A DNA stretch of 41,953 nucleotides from contig NZ_FONH01000022.1 of NCBI RefSeq assembly GCF_900112865.1, positions 1 through 41,953 of the forward strand, written 5' to 3'. Source of the stretch: Dyella marensis (GTDB taxonomy: Bacteria > Pseudomonadota > Gammaproteobacteria > Xanthomonadales > Rhodanobacteraceae). A program made the position numbers and the translations under genes. The notes beneath the pieces were generated by a model that was given only the letters and a program-made list of their open reading frames with translations, had not been told where the DNA came from and ran no database searches. Below, piece after piece: positions 24,346-31,924 of this stretch. Numbering within the stretch: position 1 is the stretch's first letter; every line of letters starts with the position of its first letter.

Positions 24346-25194
24346 ATGCCTTATGCCGTGGCGGATGTGTTCACCGAGAACCCGCTGGAAGGGAATCCGG
24401 TCGCCGTGTTTTTCGATGCGCAGGGCCTGGAAGCGCAGGACATGCAGCGGATCGCGCGGGAACTCAACCTGTCGGAGACCACGTTCGTGTTTCCTCCGCC
24501 GGCCGATGCCGACGTGCACGTGCGCATCTTCACGCCGGTCAACGAGCTGCCGTTTGCCGGGCATCCGACGCTGGGCACGGCCATCGTGCTGGGCCAGCGC
24601 GGGCACCGCGGCACGCTGCGCATGGCGACGGCGATGGGGACGATCCCGTTCGAGCTGGAGCGCGACCGCGAAGGCGTGGTGCGCGCGGCCTCGATGCGGC
24701 AGCCGGTGCCGACCTGGTCGCCGTACGAGCATGCCGAGGTGCTGATCGACGGGCTCGGCCTCGAACGCTCGACCTTGCCGGTCGAGGTGTATCGCAACGG
24801 GCCCCGGCATGTATTCGTCGGCCTGCCGACGATCGCGGCGCTGTCGGCGGTGAAGCCGGACCTGCGGGTGCTGGCGACGCTGCCCGACGTGGCGGTCAAC
24901 TGCTTCGCCGGCGAAGGGCGGCATTGGCGGATGCGGATGTTCTCGCCCGCCTATGGCGTTGCCGAAGATGCGGCGACCGGCTCCGCGGCGGGGCCCTTGG
25001 CATTGCACCTGATCCGCCACGGGCTGCTGCGCTTCGGCACCGGCATCGACATTCTGCAGGGCGTCGAGATGGGCCGGCCTTCGCTGATGCGGGCGACGGT
25101 CCAAGGGTCGATCGATGCGATCGGGCCGATCGAGGTCTCCGGTTCGGCCACGGTGGTGGCACGCGGGGAGCTGCTGCGCTGGAAGGCTCAATAG
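24346..25194 (+). CDS. phzF: PhzF, DHHA isomerase
   Basis: This 282-aa enzyme isomerises DHHA to the ketone that dimerises. It has the diaminopimelate-epimerase-like two-domain fold: VADVFTENPLEGNPVAVFFDA, catalytic Glu in LNLSETTFVF (about residue 44), FTPVNELPFAGHPTLGTA, YRNGPRHVFVGLP and VAEDAATGSAAGPLALHL. The ATG at 24346 fits the family N-terminus. A TTG at 24337 overlaps the phzG stop and has GGAGG 8 bp upstream, so initiation three codons earlier with tight coupling is possible. A dispersed repeat starts 3 bp after the stop. Confidence 0.95.
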   Translation: MPYAVADVFTENPLEGNPVAVFFDAQGLEAQDMQRIARELNLSETTFVFPPPADADVHVRIFTPVNELPFAGHPTLGTAIVLGQRGHRGTLRMATAMGTIPFELERDREGVVRAASMRQPVPTWSPYEHAEVLIDGLGLERSTLPVEVYRNGPRHVFVGLPTIAALSAVKPDLRVLATLPDVAVNCFAGEGRHWRMRMFSPAYGVAEDAATGSAAGPLALHLIRHGLLRFGTGIDILQGVEMGRPSLMRATVQGSIDAIGPIEVSGSATVVARGELLRWKAQ

Positions 25195-25196
25195 AG

Positions 25197-25314
25197 CCCC
25201 TCTCCCTCCGGGAGAGGGGTTGGGGTGAGGGTGCGGGCGGAGCGCAAGGGCGGCGTGCACCGCTTCGCCCGGACCCTCATCCGCCTGCCGGCACCTTCTC
25301 CCGGAGGGAGAAGG
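25197..25314. repeat. Dispersed CCCCTCTCCC...GGGAGAAGG repeat between phzF and phzB
   Basis: The element has two strong hairpins, CCCCTCTCCC/GGGAGAGGGG (25197-25219) and CCTTCTCCC/GGGAGAAGG (25294-25314), joined by about 75 bp of GC-rich sequence. It belongs to the GGTTGGGGTGAGGGT class of intergenic repeats common in proteobacteria. The second hairpin is followed by ATTCTTTTTC, so it can act as a terminator for the phzC-F transcript. Confidence 0.8.
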
Positions 25315-25323
25315 ATTCTTTTT
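25294..25323 (+). terminator. Terminator-like hairpin between phzF and phzB
   Basis: A 9-bp perfect stem with a GGA loop is followed by ATTCTTTTT on the plus strand. It is the right end of the dispersed repeat. It leaves only about 30 bp before phzB, so a promoter for phzB would have to overlap it, or phzB depends on read-through. Confidence 0.6.
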
Positions 25324-25355
25324 CGGAAGTAGATGCATTGATGAGAGGAGGTCCC

Positions 25356-25844
25356 ATGCCCCACACCAACCAGGCTCCACCCTTCACCACTGACCACGAA
25401 CTGCGCATCCTCCACCGCCGCGTCATCGAGGACTACTTCAGCCGCCGCGGCGAATCTCGCCTCACCCGCTACCAGCTGTTCACCGAAGACGGCTCCGGCG
25501 GCCTGTGGACCAACGACACCGGCGGCCCGATCGCCGCCCACGGCCACGACGCCCTGAAAGCCCACGGCGCCTGGTCGCTCCAATGCTTCCCCGACTGGCA
25601 ATGGCTCAACGTGGAGATCTTCGAAACCCAGGACCCGAACCGTTTCTGGGTCGAATGCGACGGCGAGGGCCAGATCCTGTTCCCCGGCTACCCGCCGGGC
25701 ATCTACCGCAACCACTTCATCCATTCGTTCCTGATGGAAAACGGCAGGATCAAGCAGGGCCGCGAGTTCATGAACCCCTACGAGCAGATGCGGGCCCTGG
25801 GGATCCCGTTTCCGGCCATCAAGCGGGAGGGAATCCCAGCCTGA
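25356..25844 (+). CDS. phzB: PhzB (PhzA/B family), dicarboxy-tricycle condensation protein
   Basis: This 162-aa member of the SnoaL/ketosteroid-isomerase-like fold speeds the condensation of two PhzF-product molecules to hexahydrophenazine-1,6-dicarboxylate. The match to PhzA/B is strong along the whole length: LTRYQLFTEDGSGGLWTND, CFPDWQWLNVEIFETQDPN, FWVECDGEGQILFPGYPPG, NHFIHSFLMENGRIKQGREFMNPYEQMRALGIPFPAIKREGIP. The conserved His (LKAHGAWSL) and Glu (GREFMN) are present. GAGAGGAGG precedes the ATG; an in-frame ATG 15 bp earlier is less well placed. There is one copy only (no phzA), and it is last rather than first in the operon, behind a repeat element. Confidence 0.95.
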   Translation: MPHTNQAPPFTTDHELRILHRRVIEDYFSRRGESRLTRYQLFTEDGSGGLWTNDTGGPIAAHGHDALKAHGAWSLQCFPDWQWLNVEIFETQDPNRFWVECDGEGQILFPGYPPGIYRNHFIHSFLMENGRIKQGREFMNPYEQMRALGIPFPAIKREGIPA

Positions 25845-26082
25845 GAGCCCGCCGGCAGGGCCGCAAGGGGTCCTGAGCGGCGCCGGTCCTGAACGGGCCG
25901 GGCGCCCGCGATTTGCACTTTGGCGCAATGCTCTCTATCGTACGCGGGCTGAGTTTCAAGGGTCAGCATGAATTGTGGCCCGATGTTAGATAGAAGCTTT
26001 ACTACACCGTGGTACCCCTTCCTCCTTGCGACCAGCTCTTCCGCCGCCCCATGCGGCTTTATTCGTTCCAAGGAGAAAAAAG

Positions 26083-26295
26083 ATGTCCCAGGCAGAAACC
26101 GGTACCGTGAAGTGGTTCAACGACGCCAAGGGTTTTGGCTTCATCAGCCGCGACCAGGGCGGTGACGACGTGTTCGTGCACTTCCGCGCCATCCAGTCCA
26201 ATGGCTTCAAGAGCCTGGTCGAGGGCCAGAAGGTGTCCTTCGTCGTGACCCAGGGCCAGAAGGGCCTGCAGGCCGACCAGGTGCAGGCGATCTGA
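26083..26295 (+). CDS. Cold-shock protein (CspA family)
   Basis: This is a 70-aa single OB-fold RNA/DNA chaperone. It carries RNP1 KGFGFIS and RNP2 VFVHF, starting [17 protein letters not shown], which is full-length for the family. AGGAG lies 7 bp before the ATG. The 240 bp before it contain no gene and presumably include a long 5' leader, as is common for csp mRNAs. Confidence 0.95.
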   Translation: MSQAETGTVKWFNDAKGFGFISRDQGGDDVFVHFRAIQSNGFKSLVEGQKVSFVVTQGQKGLQADQVQAI

Positions 26296-26319
26296 TCGCC
26301 TTTGCCAGTCAGTACGTAG

Positions 26320-26350
26320 AAAAGCCCGGCCTTGCGCCGGGCTTTTTCTT
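26320..26350 (+). terminator. Rho-independent terminator after csp
   Basis: AAAGCCCGGC and GCCGGGCTTT pair across a 5-nt loop, followed by TTCTTTT. Because the stem is flanked by A-rich and T-rich tracts it could also serve the minus-strand small gene at 26352-26504. Confidence 0.9.
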
Positions 26351-26351
26351 T

Positions 26352-26504
26352 TCAGGCCTGTTCGTCGGGCGCTGTTTTTGCGTTGGCGGGCTCAGGCTTG
26401 GCCTCGTCGCGCGACGCCATCTTCTTGGCCTGCTTGCTGTCCTGCTTCTTCTTCTTGGCAAGTTCGCGCTGGCGTTTTTCGAAGGAATAGTTGGTCTTTG
26501 CCAA
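26352..26504 (-). CDS. Small Lys-rich protein of unknown function
   Basis: This 50-aa highly charged protein contains TNYSFEKRQRELAKKKKQDS then KQAKKMASRDEAK. It is similar in style to small basic proteins that start MAKTNYSFEKRQRELAKKKK in many Xanthomonadales and Burkholderiales. The start is probably TTG at 26504, giving (M)AKTNYSF, since no ATG is suitably placed. Function is unknown. Confidence 0.65.
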   Translation of the reverse strand: MAKTNYSFEKRQRELAKKKKQDSKQAKKMASRDEAKPEPANAKTAPDEQA

Positions 26505-26542
26505 GGGATGGTTCCGTGGTGGTGAGGGATCGGTGGTCGACT

Positions 26543-26893
26543 TTACCCGCTGGCAGGGTCGAAAGGCCGTAAAACCTGGGCGGAAGGCTCGTGCCGTGCG
26601 CCGGCGGCATAGAACTCGGCGCGGATGGACCTGCAATACGGACCGTTCATCACGAACCGGCGGCACTCGGAAGGCCGGTTCTCATAGATGCCGCAATTCA
26701 TGCGGGTCCTGTCCAGGGCCACGCACCAGCCGTCTTCGGCATGCTTCATCACACGCAGGCCTTCGGGCGAGATGGCGGTGAGATGCCCCGGCATGGGCTC
26801 TTCCGGCTGCAGCACGACCGTGAGGCGGCAACAGACGGCCTGGCATGCGGAACAGTGTGCTGCGGTGCTGGCGGGCCTGGCTGGCGAACTCAT
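26543..26893 (-). CDS. YkgJ-family Cys-cluster protein (1)
   Basis: This 116-aa protein has the zinc/iron-chelating pattern CSACQAVCCRL near the N-terminus, then WCVALDRTRMNCGIYENRPSECRRF and a late Cys in NGPYCRSIR. These match the YkgJ / UPF0153 cysteine-cluster family of putative metal-binding proteins. The ATG at 26893 is chosen because it precedes the first Cys motif at the same distance as in the paralogue at 27591-27872. The metal and function are unknown. Confidence 0.82.
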   Translation of the reverse strand: MSSPARPASTAAHCSACQAVCCRLTVVLQPEEPMPGHLTAISPEGLRVMKHAEDGWCVALDRTRMNCGIYENRPSECRRFVMNGPYCRSIRAEFYAAGARHEPSAQVLRPFDPASG

Positions 26894-27155
26894 GCGTAGT
26901 GCCTCCCGGCTTCGGACGCAGGGTAGCAGGCTTGGCGGCGGCAAGCGGTTCTACGGCAACATGGCCGATAAGCTATGCTGCGGTGCAAGCGCTACTCCGC
27001 CTGTCAGAGATACTTGCATCGCCGATCGTGCGCGAAGCAAGCCGCTCTCCGAGAAGCAGACATCGCCCGGTAACCCCGAGTAGCCATTCTGGCTCGGCGA
27101 TCTGTATTCCGGCATGCCACGCGATGCCGGCCATTCCTTCTGCTCAGAGAGCGCC

Positions 27156-27350
27156 ATGACCCAACCCACCAAGCCCTTTACTGTGGCCGATATCCACTCG
27201 GCCTACGCCAGCGTGCCCGCACCCAAGGACACCACGGAGCGGAGCGGGGCCTCCAAGTACGTCAAGTCGGCTCATTTCAAGCGCGATCCCGCGCACTCCG
27301 GCAAGTCCCCCAACATGCCGACCTCCAGCCGCGGACCGCGCCAGAAGTAA
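27156..27350 (+). CDS. Small hypothetical protein
   Basis: This 64-aa hydrophilic protein reads MTQPTKPFTVADIHSAYASV and continues with APKDTTERSGASKYVKSAHF. It has no transmembrane segment and no recognised domain, and the tail is basic and rich in Ser/Pro. CAGAGA lies about 7 bp before the ATG. It may be a real conserved small protein, but evidence is limited to an intact frame with plausible composition. Confidence 0.5.
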   Translation: MTQPTKPFTVADIHSAYASVPAPKDTTERSGASKYVKSAHFKRDPAHSGKSPNMPTSSRGPRQK

Positions 27351-27590
27351 GCGGCGGTCTAGTATCCGCGAGCCCCTCCAGGGCTACGCAGCACGAAGGT
27401 CTTTGCACGCTCACCTGTCGCTGTGACCACACCCGATGAGGCAACAAGGCCCATGGGGTACTGGTCATGCGCGCGAGCCGCGACCTGGATGCCTCGCTTC
27501 AAGGAAAAAAGTGACCCAAGATTCTCCCCTCAAGACCGCTGCGACTCGTTCAAGCCGGCACCAGCCTGCGATCTTCCGGCGCGACGCCTC

Positions 27591-27872
27591 GTGAGCGACG
27601 CAGCGCGATGCTCGTCATGCGACGCGGTGTGCTGCCGCCTTACGGTGGTGCTGCAACCGGAGGACAACGTTCCTCCCCACCTGACGACGCACCTGGCGAA
27701 TGGCATGCGCGTCATGCAGCGCGATGAAGAGGGGTGGTGCGTAGCCCTCAACGGCAACCGCATGAATTGCGGTATCTACGAAAGCCGTCCGGGGGAGTGC
27801 CGGCGATTCGTGATGGGAGGGCCGTACTGCAAGTCGGTGCGCGCGGAGTATCGCGAGCGATTCGAGCGCTGA
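27591..27872 (+). CDS. YkgJ-family Cys-cluster protein (2)
   Basis: This 93-aa protein is clearly paralogous to the one at 26543-26893: CSSCDAVCCRLTVVLQPED, WCVALNGNRMNCGIYESRPG and ECRRFVMGGPYCKSVRAEY share most residues with it. The GTG at 27591 gives an N-terminus comparable to the paralogue. ATGs at 27423 and 27453 would add an unlike extension and cannot be excluded. Confidence 0.78.
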   Translation: MSDAARCSSCDAVCCRLTVVLQPEDNVPPHLTTHLANGMRVMQRDEEGWCVALNGNRMNCGIYESRPGECRRFVMGGPYCKSVRAEYRERFER

Positions 27873-27899
27873 TCCGCGCGGAGAGCCACGCGCGACTCT

Positions 27900-28274
27900 T
27901 CAATTCTCCGCATCGAACGCAGCTCTCGCCGCATCGATATCCGCCATGTGCTCGAACGCCCAGCTGCCAAGCGCGACCACCGGCGTCGTCAGCGAGATCC
28001 CCAGTGGCGTCAGTTCGTACTGCACATGCGGCGGCATCGCGGCGAAAACCGTCCGCTTGACCAGCCCGTCGCGCTCCAGGCCACGCAGGCACAGCGTCAG
28101 CATGCGCTGCGAAATGCCATTGATGGCGCGCTTGATCTCGCTGAAGCGCCGGGGCTTCTCCGCGAGGAACATGATGATCAGCACGCTCCACTTCTCGCCG
28201 ATCCGGGCGAGCACCTGGCTGACCTTCTGACAGTCGGTGGTTTGGAGGTCGTGGGGGTGATTAGTCACATCCAT
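27900..28274 (-). CDS. HxlR-family transcriptional regulator
   Basis: This 124-aa winged-helix protein has DCQKVSQVLARIGEKWSVLIIMFL, RRFSEIKRAINGISQRMLTLCLRGLERDGLV and RTVFAAMPPHVQYELTPLG, the HxlR/MarR-like core. Cys15 sits just before the first helix, at the position used for quinone/diamide sensing in YodB-type HxlR regulators. It is transcribed divergently from azoR, 94 bp apart, so it probably represses azoR and the genes behind it. Confidence 0.9.
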   Translation of the reverse strand: MDVTNHPHDLQTTDCQKVSQVLARIGEKWSVLIIMFLAEKPRRFSEIKRAINGISQRMLTLCLRGLERDGLVKRTVFAAMPPHVQYELTPLGISLTTPVVALGSWAFEHMADIDAARAAFDAEN

Positions 28275-28368
28275 GATACTTCGGTACCTCTGATGTGCCG
28301 TATTGTGCACGTTTTTGATGATAGTTACATTGGTAGTCCTGGTAACAATTCTATACCGAGGACATGCC
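28275..28368. promoter_or_regulatory. Divergent promoter region hxlR-type gene / azoR
   Basis: The region is AT-richer than its surroundings and contains an inverted repeat GTTAC (28324-28328)...GTAAC (28342-28346), a candidate site for the HxlR-type regulator. GAGG at 28359-28362 serves as the azoR ribosome-binding site. Promoter elements are not clear enough to place. Confidence 0.5.
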
Positions 28369-28977
28369 ATGAAGCTTCTTCATATCGACGCCAGCATCCT
28401 GGGCGAACAGTCGGTGAGCCGCCAGCTGACGGCCGCCATCGTCAAGCAACTGCTCGCGGCCGAACCCGCCGCCGAGGTCATTCATCAGGATCTTGCCGCT
28501 GAGCCGGCCGGCCACCTGTCCGCCGCCGAGTTCATGGCGTTCCAGGGTGTCGAGCCCCAGGACGACGCGACGCGGCAGGATGCCGCCCGCAACGCCCAGT
28601 GGCTGGACGACTTCCTGGCCGCCGATGTCATCGTCGTCGGCGCGCCCATGTACAACTTCTCGCTGCCCACGCAGCTGCGCGCCTGGCTGGACCGGCTGGC
28701 CGTCGCCGGCAAGAGCTTCCGCTACACGGCCAGCGGCGCCGAAGGACTGGCCGGCGGCAAGCGGGTGATCGTGGCCTCCTCGCGCGGCGGCATGTATGGC
28801 GAGGGTTCGCCCATGGCTGCGCTGGATCACCAGGAAACCTACCTGCGTGGATTCTTCGGTTTCCTCGGTATCACCGACGTCAGCTTTATCCGCGCCGAAG
28901 GCCTGGCGTTCGGACCGGAAAGCCGCAGCGCTGCCATCGATGCGGCCGTGGCGGACGTGGCCAAGCTCGCCGCCTGA
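28369..28977 (+). CDS. azoR: FMN-dependent NADH:quinone oxidoreductase / azoreductase
   Basis: This 202-aa flavodoxin-like enzyme starts MKLLHIDASILGEQSVSRQLT (the phosphate-binding SxLGxxSxS region). It carries PMYNFSLPTQLRAWLDRLAVAGKSFRY and SSRGGMYGEGSP, all typical of AzoR. It makes two-electron reductions of quinones and azo compounds, avoiding radical formation. It is the first of three plus-strand redox genes under a divergent HxlR-type regulator. Confidence 0.93.
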   Translation: MKLLHIDASILGEQSVSRQLTAAIVKQLLAAEPAAEVIHQDLAAEPAGHLSAAEFMAFQGVEPQDDATRQDAARNAQWLDDFLAADVIVVGAPMYNFSLPTQLRAWLDRLAVAGKSFRYTASGAEGLAGGKRVIVASSRGGMYGEGSPMAALDHQETYLRGFFGFLGITDVSFIRAEGLAFGPESRSAAIDAAVADVAKLAA

Positions 28978-29075
28978 CGCAGCGAACGTATCCAGGGCGC
29001 GCATGCCGCATCGGCCTTCATACGACCACTTCGCCGCTGCGGCGGCGCGCCCTGCCATCCGCGAGTACGACCATC

Positions 29076-29972
29076 ATGACTACTTCTAATGCATCCACGA
29101 CGGCACCGCGGCGCATCGCGCGCCGCACGCGCGGCCATGACTCGGGCGGCCCCATCACGCGCTTGATGAGCCCCTCTGACCTTGGGCAGCTGCTGAAGCC
29201 TTTCGTCTTCCTCGACATTTTCAGCGCCGGCGGCGCCACGCTGCGGATGATGGAAGAGATGCCGCTGCATCCGCACTCGGGCATCGCCACTGTCACGGTC
29301 TTCACCGAAGGCCGCATGCGCTTCAACGACCCGGCGAATGGCACCGGCACCATCGGCTACGGCGGCGTCGAGTGGATGCGTGCCGGCGGTGGCGTGTGGC
29401 ACGGCAAGGAAATGACGCCGGACGAGGTGCCGCGCATTCAGGGCTTCCAGCTCTGGCTGTCCCTGCCGGCCGAGCTGGAGAACGGCGAACCGGTCAGCCG
29501 CTATATCGAGGCGAAGGACATGCCCCAGGCCGGCCCCGCGCATGTGATCGTTGGCCAGCATGCTGGCGTGCACAGCCCGGTTCCCGCGCCGGAAGGCATC
29601 AACTATCTGTTGGTCACCTTGCGTGCCGGCGAGCGCTGGACCTACCAGCCGCCCAAGGGCCACGCCGTCGGATGGCTGGCGCTGGCCAAGGGATCGCTGC
29701 TGGCCGATGGCCGCATCGAAGCAGGCGAGATGGTCGTATTCGAATCCGGCGATGCAGCGATCGAGCTCGAAGCGTCGGGCGCGACGGATGCCGTATTCGT
29801 GCTGGGTTCGGCCGTGCCGCACCCGCATCCGTTGCATCTGGGCTATTACTCGGTCCACACCTCGGCGCAAGCGTTGGCAAACGGCGAGCGCCGCATCGCC
29901 GAGCTTGCGCGGAAGCTGCAGGAAGCCGGAGATCGGCGCACCGAGTCGGGAACGATCCCCGTCTTTCGTTGA
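29076..29972 (+). CDS. Pirin-family bicupin protein
   Basis: This 298-aa protein has two cupin domains. The N-terminal metal site motif is MPLHPHSGIATVTVFTEGRM plus the later WHGKEM. The C-terminal cupin includes NYLLVTLRAGERWTYQPPKGHAVGWLALAKG. Bacterial pirins often show quercetinase activity or act as redox-sensing partners, but function varies. It lies 98 bp downstream of azoR. The long frame open upstream of 29076 is a shadow of azoR. Confidence 0.9.
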   Translation: MTTSNASTTAPRRIARRTRGHDSGGPITRLMSPSDLGQLLKPFVFLDIFSAGGATLRMMEEMPLHPHSGIATVTVFTEGRMRFNDPANGTGTIGYGGVEWMRAGGGVWHGKEMTPDEVPRIQGFQLWLSLPAELENGEPVSRYIEAKDMPQAGPAHVIVGQHAGVHSPVPAPEGINYLLVTLRAGERWTYQPPKGHAVGWLALAKGSLLADGRIEAGEMVVFESGDAAIELEASGATDAVFVLGSAVPHPHPLHLGYYSVHTSAQALANGERRIAELARKLQEAGDRRTESGTIPVFR

Positions 29973-30079
29973 GGCAGCGGCACTTCGGTGCAGCTGTCCA
30001 ACTTTCGAATCACCACTCACACGTGACATGCCGAAGTCCACAGGGCCGGCAATCCGCACCCGCTTTCCGGATGTTTTCC

Positions 30080-31210
30080 ATGACTAACGCTCTCACCGTT
30101 TCACAGGTCGTCATTTATGGCGGCGGCATGGCGGGCGCCCTGTTGGCCAAGGCCTTGTCGCCGAAGCACCAGGTCACCCTGGTCGACCCCAACGAATATT
30201 TCGAGGTGCCGATGTCGGCGCCGCGCAGCCTGGTGCAACCCGGGTTTGCCGACGGCGCGATCATTCCCTTCAAGGCCGCCTTGCCCGGCGTCAGCCACCT
30301 TCGCGGCAGGCTCACCGAGCTACGCGCCGATGGCGGCATCGTCAGCTTGCAGGACGGCCGTGAGCAGCTGGTCAGCGGCCAGGTGACCGTGCTGGCGACG
30401 GGCAGCGTGTTTTCCAATCCGCTGATGCGAGCCATCGAGGGTTCGTCGATCGATGAGCGCAAGGCTTTTTATCGGAGCTACCGCGACCGTATCGCCGAGT
30501 CGCAGCGCATTCTTATCGTTGGCGGCGGTCCTATCGGTGTCGAGGTGGCTGGCGAGATCATCGAGAACCATCCGCAGAAAACCCTCACCGTGCTGGAAGC
30601 TGGCCCACGCCTGCTGGCGGGTACGTCGGAAGCGGCCGCGGAACACGCTGCCCGATTCCTGCGGGAGCGGGGCGTAACCATCCTGACCAACGAGCGCCTG
30701 GACAAGGCCGGCAGCGGCAGCACAGACGTCTTCGGCGCCAGCGGCGAAGCCCTTACGCACACCGGCCGCAGCATCGCCTACGACCTGCTGATCTGGTGCA
30801 TCGGCGGCAAGCCGAACACCGGCTACATGCAGGCACATTTCTCTTCCGTGCTGAACGCAGGCGGCCGCATCCGCGTGACGCCCGAGCTGCAGGTCGTCGG
30901 CCACGCCAACGTGTTCGCGCTGGGTGACATCACCGATCTGGATGAGAACAAGATGGCCTGGCATATCAACGGCCACGTCAAAGTTGCTACGCACAACATA
31001 GGTGCCGTACTGGCTCAATCCAGCGGAGCGCGCAAGCTCAAGGCGTACGAGCCGCAGACGGGCAATCCGAAAATGGCCGTGACGCTGGGCAGCCGCCATG
31101 GCGTCGTCCACCTTCCCGGTGTGGGTGTCGTGCGTTGGCCAGCGTTCGTGCGCATGGCCAAGTCGGCGCATATGTTGGTGCCGCAGTACAGGAAGGTGTT
31201 GGGGGTGTAA
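30080..31210 (+). CDS. FAD-dependent NAD(P)H oxidoreductase (AIFM2/NDH-2-like)
   Basis: This 376-aa pyridine-nucleotide-disulfide-type flavoprotein has an FAD site VVIYGGGMAGALLAKAL at the N-terminus and an NAD(P)H site ILIVGGGPIGVEVAGEI near residue 145. It also carries the late FAD motif NVFALGDITDLDENKMA. The redox-active CxxC of disulfide reductases is absent, which fits NADH:quinone or NADH:acceptor reductases (NDH-2/AIFM2-like). It lies 107 bp after the pirin gene and may be coexpressed. An in-frame ATG at 30071 is an alternative start. Confidence 0.85.
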   Translation: MTNALTVSQVVIYGGGMAGALLAKALSPKHQVTLVDPNEYFEVPMSAPRSLVQPGFADGAIIPFKAALPGVSHLRGRLTELRADGGIVSLQDGREQLVSGQVTVLATGSVFSNPLMRAIEGSSIDERKAFYRSYRDRIAESQRILIVGGGPIGVEVAGEIIENHPQKTLTVLEAGPRLLAGTSEAAAEHAARFLRERGVTILTNERLDKAGSGSTDVFGASGEALTHTGRSIAYDLLIWCIGGKPNTGYMQAHFSSVLNAGGRIRVTPELQVVGHANVFALGDITDLDENKMAWHINGHVKVATHNIGAVLAQSSGARKLKAYEPQTGNPKMAVTLGSRHGVVHLPGVGVVRWPAFVRMAKSAHMLVPQYRKVLGV

Positions 31211-31342
31211 GTGGGGTTGCGGTCTATGAGGGGATGAAGGCGTACTCGCCGATAACCGGGTCGACCGTAATTCTCGCGTCTTATCTCCCCGAGCCACCTA
31301 AAGTTCGACCGTCCGCTATGGGTCGGGCACTTCACGCCGCAA

Positions 31343-31822
31343 TCAAGTCTCCCTTCTCCACCAGGCAGCCAGATAGCAAGGGCCCTTGAGTCGGAACCAT
31401 AAGACTACGCCAGCAGTTCCTGCCAAAAAGGCCAGGATGTGTGTCCATAGATACGGCCACCGCCTGCCCATGCCGTCGATCTCGTAAGAGAAGCTGTATT
31501 GCCGCTTCGCTACGTGAACATCGGGGTCGAGCATCCCCTCGCCAAACTGGTCTCCGAACGGAACGAAGTCGCCCGTACTTCCATCCAATCTCTTAATGCG
31601 ATAGTGAGTGACGCAGCGGTTGTTGAGCGGTTGCTGACAGACTCGATACGAGTCTTCGACCGTAAAGTCGGCCGAGAACAGAAATGTGTCCGAAATCCTC
31701 TGCACGCACGTAACCAGGGCCAAAACGCTCAAGCAAATAAACATGAGCATCGGAACAAAGGCGCGGTATCCCTTCTCGACGCCCACATTTCCACCGTCAG
31801 GTACGGCATCTCCAGCACTCAT
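31343..31822 (-). CDS. Hypothetical membrane protein
   Basis: This 159-aa protein has a transmembrane segment at about residues 24-42 (AFVPMLMFICLSVLALVTCV) and another near the C-terminus (LWTHILAFLAGTAGVVLWF). Between them is an extracytoplasmic stretch of about 75 residues with YSFSYEIDGMGRRW. The arrangement recalls DUF3592-type two-helix proteins, but I am not sure of that family. The start at 31822 has AAGGA 7 bp upstream; an ATG 15 bp earlier is possible. It is the first of the low-GC minus-strand array. Confidence 0.65.
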   Translation of the reverse strand: MSAGDAVPDGGNVGVEKGYRAFVPMLMFICLSVLALVTCVQRISDTFLFSADFTVEDSYRVCQQPLNNRCVTHYRIKRLDGSTGDFVPFGDQFGEGMLDPDVHVAKRQYSFSYEIDGMGRRWPYLWTHILAFLAGTAGVVLWFRLKGPCYLAAWWRRET

Positions 31823-31924
31823 CAGGCATTCCTTCATTGACCGGTGGCCGAGACGTCCGGCCCGTTCCTTGCTGCGTAGACAACATTCTCAGTGTTCATT
31901 CTGGATGCAAAGCAGACTTATGGC

